From: Fuerstiella marisgermanici
GTDB lineage: Bacteria > Planctomycetota > Planctomycetia > Planctomycetales > Planctomycetaceae
Assembly (NCBI RefSeq): GCF_001983935.1
Contig: NZ_CP017641.1
Coordinates: 5,022,001 to 5,086,000, forward strand
Length of the DNA: 64,000 bases
Direction: 5' to 3'
This document shows, piece after piece, positions 57,427 to 64,000 of this stretch. The position numbers and the translations under genes were made by a program. Positions within the stretch are counted from its first letter, which is position 1. The number at the start of each line of letters is the position of its first letter. Under the pieces are notes generated by a model. It did not search any database. It saw nothing but the letters and a program-made list of their open reading frames with translations, and was not told the origin of the DNA.

Positions 57427-58746
57427 ATGACGACACATTCATTAAGCCGCCGAGAACTGCTCCGCAATGCGGCGTTGATTGGTGCTGGAGTTTGCGTTTC
57501 CGGGAACACGGCGACGGCACTCAGTACCTCCCCAAACGAGAAACTGAACATCGCCTGCGTTGGACTCGGAAACCAGGGGAAAGCCAATCTGGGGCTGGTG
57601 AAGAGCCAGAACATCGTTGCACTGTGCGACGTTGACGATGATCGAACGGCAATGTTTGGCCCCAGGTTCCCCAAGGCCAGACGGTTTGCCGATTTCCGCC
57701 TGATGCTCGACAAAATGAGCAAGGAAATCGACGCGGTCGTTGTCACCACGCCCAACCATTCTCACGCGACGATCGCGATCGCGGCGATGAAATCCGGCAT
57801 ACACTGTTACTGCGAAAAGCCGCTTGCACATTCGATTCACGAAGTGCGCGAGATGCAGCGGGTTGCAACAGAGCAGAACGTTGTCAGCCAGATGGGAACG
57901 CAAAATCACGCGGGGACGAACTATCGCCGCGTCGTTGAACTGGTGCAGTCCGGTGCGATCGGCCCGGTAAGGAAAGTTCACATTTGGTTCGGCCGTCCCG
58001 GCGGCTGGAGACGGTACAAGCATCTGGTTGATCGGCCAACTGAAAAGACTGCTGTCCCTGAAAACCTTAACTGGGATCTGTGGGTCGGTCCGGCGGGGAT
58101 GCAGAACTTCCATCCGGTTTATCATCCACACGACTGGCATTATTGGTGGGATTTCGGAAACGGAACGCTCGGCAACATGGCCTGTCATTATCTGGATCTG
58201 GTTTATTGGTCGCTCAATCTATCGCACCCGACCGCCGTCGAAACGGTGGGGCCCGCCGTTCATCCGGATTCGACGCCGTTCTGGCTTGAATGCCATTGGG
58301 AGTTCCCCAAACGACAGGCAATGCCGCCGGTCGAAATTGTCTGGCACCACGGGCGCGGCTGTCCAAAGCAGGTCACGGATCTCGGCGTCCCCGCAGCAGA
58401 CGTTGGCGTTTTGTTTGTCGGCGACGACGGCATGCTGATGGCGGACTACAACAAACGCACACTGTTGCCGGAAGAACGCTTCAGCGAATTCAAGCCACCG
58501 GAACCCGCGATCGCCGAATCAATCGGTTGCCACCGTCGTGAATGGTTCGAAGCGTGCAAAGGAAACGGTCATGCGTTGTGCCACTTCGACTACGCCGGGC
58601 CGCTGACGGAAACCGTTCTCTTAGGAAACATCGCTTACCGAATTGGAGGCCGAATCGAGTGGGATTCCAAACGAATGATGGCAACCAACACAAAGCAGGT
58701 CGACCGCTATCTGAGCCGCGAGTACCGCAAAGGTTGGACACTATGA
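57427..58746 (+). CDS. Gfo/Idh/MocA family oxidoreductase (Tat-exported)
   Basis: An NAD(P)-binding sugar or inositol-type oxidoreductase of 439 residues. It begins with a twin-arginine signal SRRELLRNAALIGAG, then a Rossmann dinucleotide motif ACVGLGNQG at about residues 43-51, and the conserved lysine in CEKPLAHS near residue 125. The C-terminal beta-sheet domain contains WHYWWDFGNGTLGNMACHYLDL. Tat export indicates periplasmic action with bound cofactor. ATGA overlap with the next gene suggests coupling. Confidence 0.92.
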   Translation: MTTHSLSRRELLRNAALIGAGVCVSGNTATALSTSPNEKLNIACVGLGNQGKANLGLVKSQNIVALCDVDDDRTAMFGPRFPKARRFADFRLMLDKMSKEIDAVVVTTPNHSHATIAIAAMKSGIHCYCEKPLAHSIHEVREMQRVATEQNVVSQMGTQNHAGTNYRRVVELVQSGAIGPVRKVHIWFGRPGGWRRYKHLVDRPTEKTAVPENLNWDLWVGPAGMQNFHPVYHPHDWHYWWDFGNGTLGNMACHYLDLVYWSLNLSHPTAVETVGPAVHPDSTPFWLECHWEFPKRQAMPPVEIVWHHGRGCPKQVTDLGVPAADVGVLFVGDDGMLMADYNKRTLLPEERFSEFKPPEPAIAESIGCHRREWFEACKGNGHALCHFDYAGPLTETVLLGNIAYRIGGRIEWDSKRMMATNTKQVDRYLSREYRKGWTL

Positions 58747-59975
58747 TAACACTCACAACACGACTTCTCCTAAGCCTTGTGCTTGCCTTGCTCTTGATTC
58801 CAACGGCACATGCCGCCGACGAGGTCACTCTGGAAGTGTCGGCAGGCGATAGCGCTTACGAGAATGTCGTTGTGGAAGCCGCGTTGCCAGCGGCACTGGC
58901 GAATGAAAATCATTTTGAGCTCACGCAAATTGATACGGGCAAAAGCGTTTCTGTTCAGGTCGACCGTCATAGCGGTGAACCGAAACTCGTTTGGATCATG
59001 CGAGGCAAACTGGATGCAAACACAGTTCGCCGATATCACCTGACGGCCGCCGGTAAACCTTCACAGCCGAAGCAGGTTTCCGTCACCAAAGACGGGAAGC
59101 ATCTGCTGGTGAAGGTCGGTGACAAGCCAGTGTTTCGCTACAACCATGCCACCGTACCGTCACGTGATGCAAAGCATCCCTACTACGCTCGCAGCGGCTA
59201 TATTCACCCGCTGTACAATCCCTCCGGACAGATCGTCACAGACGATTTCAATCCTGATCACGCGCACCAGCACGGGATCATGCTGGCGTGGAGAAAGATG
59301 ACCTTTGATGGTCGGGAGACTAACGGCTGGGACCAACAGGCCGAGTTAGGGAAAGTAGAACACGCACAGCTGGAAGCATTCGGCGGCGGCCCGGTGTTTG
59401 GCTATTTCAAGGCTCGGTTGCGTCACGTAGACATGACCGCCCCCGATGGACCGACGCCCGTGCTCGACGAAACATGGGCCGTACGCGTATACGCCTTCGA
59501 CGACGCTTTTAAGTTCGACATTACGTCAACGCAAACTTGTGCCTCCGCACAGCCAGTTTCGATCAACAAGATCCACTACGGAGGAATGACGATTCGCGGA
59601 CACGCCGACTGGCATGAACACGGCAACTTTGATTACCTAACCAGTGAAGGCAAATCAAAGGCGGACGGAAACCAGACACGCCCTCGCTGGGCTGATCTCT
59701 TCGGCCCACTTGCCGGTCAAACAACCGGGACGCTGATCATGGATCACAAAGATAACTTCCGATTTCCTCAGCCCGTTCGTCTACATCCGACGATGCCCTA
59801 TTTCTGTTTCACACCGGCGTCGCTTGAATCATTCACAATCGAACCAGGCACGCCGTACATCTCACGCTACAGGTTCTACGTCCACGATGGAGAACTCAGC
59901 GCGCCGACGGCCGACCGACTGTGGCACCAGTATTCGCAATCGCCCAAAGTTCAGGTCGCGAAGTCCGGCCTGTGA
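58743..59975 (+). CDS. PmoA/DUF6807-type exported protein
   Basis: A 410-residue protein with a signal peptide (to about residue 23, TAHAA) and the planctomycete PmoA/DUF6807 family pattern: HPLYNPSGQIVTDDFNPDHAHQHGIMLAW, here split as HPLYNPSGQIV and DDFNPDHAHQHG, and HYGGMTIRGHADWHE. The name PmoA refers to a weak family label; no methane-monooxygenase relation is implied. Histidine-rich motifs suggest metal or sugar binding. Start at 58743 because ATGA overlaps the preceding stop; longer frame at 58542 lies antiparallel in another phase to the preceding gene. Confidence 0.85.
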   Translation: MITLTTRLLLSLVLALLLIPTAHAADEVTLEVSAGDSAYENVVVEAALPAALANENHFELTQIDTGKSVSVQVDRHSGEPKLVWIMRGKLDANTVRRYHLTAAGKPSQPKQVSVTKDGKHLLVKVGDKPVFRYNHATVPSRDAKHPYYARSGYIHPLYNPSGQIVTDDFNPDHAHQHGIMLAWRKMTFDGRETNGWDQQAELGKVEHAQLEAFGGGPVFGYFKARLRHVDMTAPDGPTPVLDETWAVRVYAFDDAFKFDITSTQTCASAQPVSINKIHYGGMTIRGHADWHEHGNFDYLTSEGKSKADGNQTRPRWADLFGPLAGQTTGTLIMDHKDNFRFPQPVRLHPTMPYFCFTPASLESFTIEPGTPYISRYRFYVHDGELSAPTADRLWHQYSQSPKVQVAKSGL

Positions 59976-60079
59976 CGCTCAAATTCGTGTCGCAACGCAC
60001 CTTCCCCAAAGCTGATCGTCTGGGAATCACGATAGAAACTCAGCGCTCAGTCCCGCCAATCTGCGTTTAGGAATCAATC

Positions 60080-61321
60080 ATGCATCGTCTCTGTCATCTT
60101 GTCGCGTTGGCCTGGACGCTTTCATTTACGGCCGTCGTTTTCGCTGACGAAAAGTCGGCCGATCTGCAGATCGTTTCAATCTCCAAAGAGACGCTGTGGA
60201 GTAATCGCAGCGGAGAGGGCAAGACGTGGTTCCATCCGCGAGCGTGTGTCCTGCCGCGCGGGGACGGGCAGAATGTGGTGCTGATGAATCTGCAGGAGAT
60301 CGGTGGATCAGACTACTTTGGTCCCGTTCACTGGTCAGAATCTCACGACCTGGGCAAGACGTGGAGTGACCCACAACCGATCGCTGCGTTTGGCAGAGAC
60401 CCGGTCGCGGGACGGGATGATAGTCTGACGGCCGGCGTTTGCGATGTGACGCCTCAGTATCATCCACAAACTGAATCCGTAATCGCGATGGGGCACGTGG
60501 TGTTCTACAAGGGAGCCTACTTTGCCCGAAAAGAACAGCTCGCCCGCTACCCCGTCTATTCAATTCGCAGCAAAGACGGAACATGGTCAGAACGAAAGAT
60601 TTTGGAATGGGATGACCCTCGTGGCGCTCACATCTACACCAACAACTGCGGACAACGCGTGGTCCTTCCGGACGGAACGGTGCAGATGTCGTTCACGTTC
60701 GGGCCAGAAGAAACCAACCGCATGGTGGCCGGAGTCCGCGCAGGATTCGATGGCAGCGAAATGCGGATTCAGGATGTCGGCCCGCCGATCCACAATGCCA
60801 AAGGCCGCGGTCTGCTGGAACCCAGCGTGACGCAATTCGACGGCAAATTTTGGATGACGATGCGTGCCGAAGACGATCGTGGCTACGTGAGTGTTAGTGA
60901 CGATGGACTGAACTGGGGTGAAAAAAAGCCGTGGACCTGGCAGGACGGAACACCGCTGGATATGTCGAGTACTCAACAACACTGGCTGACTCACAGCGAC
61001 GGCCTGTTTCTGGTTTACACTCGCAAAGATAAATCCAATGCGAACGTCATTCGCTGGCGGTCGCCACTATGGGTCGCAAAAGTCGATCCGAAAACACGTC
61101 AGCTGATCAAGGAAACCGAAAAGATTGTGCTACCAGTTGTAGGCGACGGCGTGAACGATCCTGACAAGGTCGCGTTGATGGGAAACTTCAACGTGACCAA
61201 CGTCAGCCCGGAAGAATCGTGGGTAACGGTCGGAGAATGGATGCCTCGCAACGGCTACAAAGGCGACGTCCTGCTGGCCAGAATTCGCTGGTCGCGTGCC
61301 AATAAATTGCCTCTGTGGTAA
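60080..61321 (+). CDS. Sialidase/BNR-repeat exported glycosidase-like protein
   Basis: A 413-residue exported protein with a signal peptide (to about residue 21) and a six-bladed-propeller pattern. Asp boxes are visible as SHDLGKTWSDPQ (about 85-96) and SVSDDGLNWGEKKPW. The family covers exo-alpha-sialidases and related BNR-repeat proteins; catalytic Arg/Tyr residues were not assigned, so activity on sialic acid is not shown. AGGA lies about 6 bases before the ATG. It follows the PmoA-like gene by 104 bases. Confidence 0.82.
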   Translation: MHRLCHLVALAWTLSFTAVVFADEKSADLQIVSISKETLWSNRSGEGKTWFHPRACVLPRGDGQNVVLMNLQEIGGSDYFGPVHWSESHDLGKTWSDPQPIAAFGRDPVAGRDDSLTAGVCDVTPQYHPQTESVIAMGHVVFYKGAYFARKEQLARYPVYSIRSKDGTWSERKILEWDDPRGAHIYTNNCGQRVVLPDGTVQMSFTFGPEETNRMVAGVRAGFDGSEMRIQDVGPPIHNAKGRGLLEPSVTQFDGKFWMTMRAEDDRGYVSVSDDGLNWGEKKPWTWQDGTPLDMSSTQQHWLTHSDGLFLVYTRKDKSNANVIRWRSPLWVAKVDPKTRQLIKETEKIVLPVVGDGVNDPDKVALMGNFNVTNVSPEESWVTVGEWMPRNGYKGDVLLARIRWSRANKLPLW

Positions 61322-61326
61322 CCCAG

Positions 61327-61388
61327 CGTCTCGCATGGCGCATTCGTTGAATTGTCAGCCGGACTGAATGCAACCACTGCGCGAGACG
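61327..61388. other. Long-loop inverted repeat between convergent genes
   Basis: CGTCTCGC at 61327-61334 pairs with GCGAGACG at 61381-61388. Within it CATTC (61341-61345) pairs with GAATG (61366-61370). No T run is present. It could act as a processing or attenuation structure for the convergent transcripts. Confidence 0.35.
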
Positions 61389-61414
61389 ATTGGTCAGGAT
61401 AAGACTAATTGCGC

Positions 61415-62278
61415 TCACTCGGCAGCCAAGTGTTTTACAAACCAGTCCACCATCGCTTCGGTTGCCTTCTGCGCATCTTCGCCGCCGAACCCGTGACCAG
61501 CTTCCGGAAACTCAATCAGCTTGCTGGTCACCTTAGCTTCCTCAAAAGCCTTTTGAATATTGCGGCTGTGAAAGATTGGCACAAGATCATCTTTCGCACC
61601 GGCCAGCAGCAGCGTTGGGGCGTCGTCCGACGTGACGTGCAGCAGCGGAGAATCCGGCTCAGCCGTTTTCTGATCAATGTCCAACGCTGGAAAACGTTCG
61701 TAAGCCGGAAGGCGATCCGGAGCATCCTTCGCCGCAACTCGCAGGTCCGTCGGAGCCACATAGGCGACCACAGCCTGGACTCGATCACTGACTTTCAGCA
61801 CGGGGTCTTTCGCTTTGGGGTCCCCGTCGTCTGACGCCGTTCCGAGCATCAAAGACAAGTGGCCGCCTGCACTCATACCAAACACGCCGATGCGATCGGG
61901 ATCAATTTTAAATCGTTCCGCATTCAGGCGAATGAACCGCACACTGCGGCGGACATCTGCGACAGCTTCTGAAATCGAAAATTTTGGACTGCTGCCGTGA
62001 CGAACGGCAAATACGGTGAACCCTTTGTCCGTCAGCGGTTTCATCCTGTGCTGCAACTGTTCCGGAGGCGACCAACGGGAGTACCACCCACCGCTCACCA
62101 TAAACAACACCGCTGCACCGTTGGCTTCTTCGGTCGGCGCAAACACATCAAACGTGGTGGCCAGACCGAATTTGTGACCGTAGACGACATCCGGAACGAT
62201 ACGAATGTCTTCAGCCGCGACCTGGGAAGTCGGGAACAACGACAAGCCAATGATTGCCAAAGCCAGCGAACGCAGCAT
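61415..62278 (-). CDS. Alpha/beta hydrolase (BD-FAE/xylan-esterase-like)
   Basis: A 287-residue exported hydrolase with a signal peptide (to about residue 22). The nucleophile serine lies in GMSAGGHLSLM, the acid in DDLVPI, and the histidine in EAGHGFGGE. An HGG-type oxyanion motif appears as VSGGWYSRW. Similar enzymes remove acetyl or feruloyl groups from polysaccharides; the substrate here is inferred from neighbours. It is convergent with the sialidase-like gene, 93 bases apart. Start ATG 62278. Confidence 0.87.
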   Translation of the reverse strand: MLRSLALAIIGLSLFPTSQVAAEDIRIVPDVVYGHKFGLATTFDVFAPTEEANGAAVLFMVSGGWYSRWSPPEQLQHRMKPLTDKGFTVFAVRHGSSPKFSISEAVADVRRSVRFIRLNAERFKIDPDRIGVFGMSAGGHLSLMLGTASDDGDPKAKDPVLKVSDRVQAVVAYVAPTDLRVAAKDAPDRLPAYERFPALDIDQKTAEPDSPLLHVTSDDAPTLLLAGAKDDLVPIFHSRNIQKAFEEAKVTSKLIEFPEAGHGFGGEDAQKATEAMVDWFVKHLAAE

Positions 62279-62572
62279 GATACTATCCCTTCGGGTTTAG
62301 ATGGTGGGTAACCGTCAATCGACAACTTTGTCTGGCGTCAGATTATACAGTGGCCGGTAAGCTATGCATCTCACGATGCCGCCGGGCTGACGATTTAACG
62401 CAACAGCGAGCGACAGTTGCGCCCAAGCGAGAACCGCGAATTCCTTCACACACGAGCCTCCGGATTGATACCCAGCAACTGAGCAATCTACGACTGGTGG
62501 CGTCGCCCGTTCAATCAGCTGCCCACCAAACACCTTGCGCCAGTTCGTTGAGCCACGGTGAAGGTATCTTTT

Positions 62573-64000
62573 TCAGGCGTCGACGCGGATGCCTTTGTGT
62601 AGATACCCTTTGGAAGTTGCCGCAAAACCAGCCGCCAGCAGTGGCGCCGATAATGGTGAAGCCGACGGAGATTTGCCGTCGATCTTAGTCAGCAACAACG
62701 ACTTTCCGGGCTTCGCAATATCAGCGACAGCTTTGGCCAGGAATTCAGCATCGGCTTCGCGCTGAGAGTCGTCGATCGTGCAGAACGAAATCAACTGCCC
62801 GCGCGTGCGACTCAGATACCCGATCAGCCGTCCGTCCAGCACAATGACTTTTGCTCCGGCCACTCGCTGAGGACGCGATGATTCGGACGTTTCGGGCCAC
62901 GACAAAGCGTTGCCCCATGGGCTGGCCGGGTCGGTCGCCGCCAACACGACCGACTTTGGATCGCCTTCCTTTGATCGATACGAACGCAGTTGATCTTCGG
63001 CTCCTGGCGACGCGAACTGAGCGGCCCCTAAACCGGCGACGAAGTATCCGCGACGCACTTTGCCCGCTTCTTCCATCGCCTTCAAGACGGGATACAAACC
63101 GGCAAATCCGCCCGCCACTTCTTCGCGAGCCAACATTTCTTTCGTGAGCACACCGTGCCGTTCCACTAACTGAGCGGCGATCGCCATTTGACGTTCGGTC
63201 GTCGTCGGTGCTGGCGTCTCTGAAGGTTGCGGTGACAATTCGACCGTTGGCAGCAGCGTCCAACGCCCTTCTGAACCTTGTAGCCGATTTTGCCGTCGTG
63301 ACCGGAAACCACGCATGTGTCGTCGTTCGCTGCGTTTATTGCCGGACGCGGAAGCTCGCAACGAACGCAGCGGCGTGAGCGTGTCGTTTGTCAGTTCACC
63401 AGCCCACACCATCTGCCACAGAACCTGCAACAGATCATTCGGGAACTCGCGAACAGCTTCAGTAATCTGCTCAAAAAACAATCCGCCCCGATCTCGCAAC
63501 AACACTCGAATGCTCTCAGCAGTGTCGCCCTCAACGGTCTGCGAAAACGGGGCGAGCGTTCTGTAATGATCCACCAGAAACAGCCCGATCCGGCCATCGC
63601 TGCTGCCTGTGCTGTCGAAGCCTCGCCAAATAATTTCGCGTTGAACGCATAGTTCATCAAGGTCCGCCGTGCGAAACCCCTGCACTCTCGCGGGCAGAAT
63701 TTCGTTTTCCAAAGTCGATGCTGGTAGTGGTGCTCCCTGCAGTTGTTCGACCACATCCAGCAGCCCATCCAGACCGCGTCTTGGCCTGGTGATGCCGTGC
63801 CAGTCCGGTAGAAAACGAGCCAATGCATCTGGTTCAACCGGCTCCACCTCTTTGCGAAGCGCGGCAAGGCTGCGGCGTTTCAACATCCGCAGCACGTTCG
63901 AGTCACACCATTCCTGCCCGCTGCGACCGGGCCGAAATTCGCCCTCAACAATGCGCTCACGTTCGACCAACTGAGTCAACGCTGACAGCACCGGAGCAAC
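62573..64000 (-). CDS. Lhr-type DEAD/DEAH helicase, C-terminal part (5' end outside window)
   Basis: The frame is open to the right edge, so only the C-terminal about 475 residues are seen. The sequence matches the Lhr C-terminal extension: the winged-helix and DEAD/H-associated regions, with ILPARVQGFRTADLDELC, FLVDHYRTLAPFSQ, RGGLFFEQITEAVREFPND, WAGELTNDTLTPLRSL and the terminal part with KGYLHKGIRVDA. Walker A and B would lie in the missing N-terminal half. Lhr proteins are 3'-5' DNA/RNA translocases of repair. Probably monocistronic; upstream neighbour unknown. Confidence 0.85.
   Translation of the reverse strand, partial: VAPVLSALTQLVERERIVEGEFRPGRSGQEWCDSNVLRMLKRRSLAALRKEVEPVEPDALARFLPDWHGITRPRRGLDGLLDVVEQLQGAPLPASTLENEILPARVQGFRTADLDELCVQREIIWRGFDSTGSSDGRIGLFLVDHYRTLAPFSQTVEGDTAESIRVLLRDRGGLFFEQITEAVREFPNDLLQVLWQMVWAGELTNDTLTPLRSLRASASGNKRSERRHMRGFRSRRQNRLQGSEGRWTLLPTVELSPQPSETPAPTTTERQMAIAAQLVERHGVLTKEMLAREEVAGGFAGLYPVLKAMEEAGKVRRGYFVAGLGAAQFASPGAEDQLRSYRSKEGDPKSVVLAATDPASPWGNALSWPETSESSRPQRVAGAKVIVLDGRLIGYLSRTRGQLISFCTIDDSQREADAEFLAKAVADIAKPGKSLLLTKIDGKSPSASPLSAPLLAAGFAATSKGYLHKGIRVDA

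Overview
The window looks like a chromosomal segment of a planctomycete, probably of the Planctomycetaceae sensu lato (genus not determined). The evidence is protein families largely confined to that phylum: cytochrome-type proteins with DUF1549/DUF1553 and DUF1587/DUF1592 domains, their DUF1552 and DUF1501 partners, a TIGR03000 protein, an N-terminal LEDRRVLN export motif on a 3,437-residue surface protein, and a Ser/Thr kinase fused to WD40 repeats. No insertion sequence, prophage, integrase or CRISPR array was seen.

Layout. 1-10185 is a one-directional flagellar/motor operon: fliF (cut by the left edge), fliG, fliH, fliI, fliJ, a MotE-like gene, fliQ, fliR, flhB, motA and two consecutive motB-like genes. 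fliP, fliM, fliN, fliK and flhA are not here. 10248-12672 is a minus-strand pair: a LeuA/homocitrate-synthase-like enzyme followed, with overlap, by a cysteine desulfurase-like enzyme. 13054-16938 holds a cyclophilin lipoprotein, an unknown membrane protein with a good terminator, and a low-complexity secreted protein on the minus strand.

17294-34630 is a cell-surface/signalling block. It has the giant repeat protein with ten near-identical 477-bp repeats, a 1,966-residue transmembrane kinase with a WD40-type sensor region, and a cysteine-rich TIGR03000 protein. A 1-kb stretch without a recognisable gene follows.

35657-53417 is mixed metabolism: a sulfatase, glucose-6-phosphate dehydrogenase, a YfcE-type phosphoesterase, a DUF1592-DUF1552 pair, a tandem-DUF4159 protein with a terpenoid-cyclase-like toroid, a YkgJ-type cysteine-cluster protein, two unknown genes, a 3-hydroxyisobutyrate-dehydrogenase-like enzyme, a large DUF1549/DUF1553 cytochrome and an acyl-CoA-dehydrogenase-like protein. 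tRNA-Arg(ACG) with a terminator is at 53761.

54436-62278 looks like a carbohydrate/sphingolipid-type catabolic group, mostly exported: DUF1501, ceramidase-like, Gfo/Idh/MocA oxidoreductase, PmoA-like, sialidase-like and BD-FAE-type esterase. The right edge cuts an Lhr-type helicase, of which only the C-terminal part is present.

No clearly new defence or mobile system is visible. The points most worth following up are the tandem MotB-like proteins with unrecognisable peptidoglycan-binding domains, the homogenised repeat array next to a giant kinase, and the overlapping LeuA-like/NifS-like pair.
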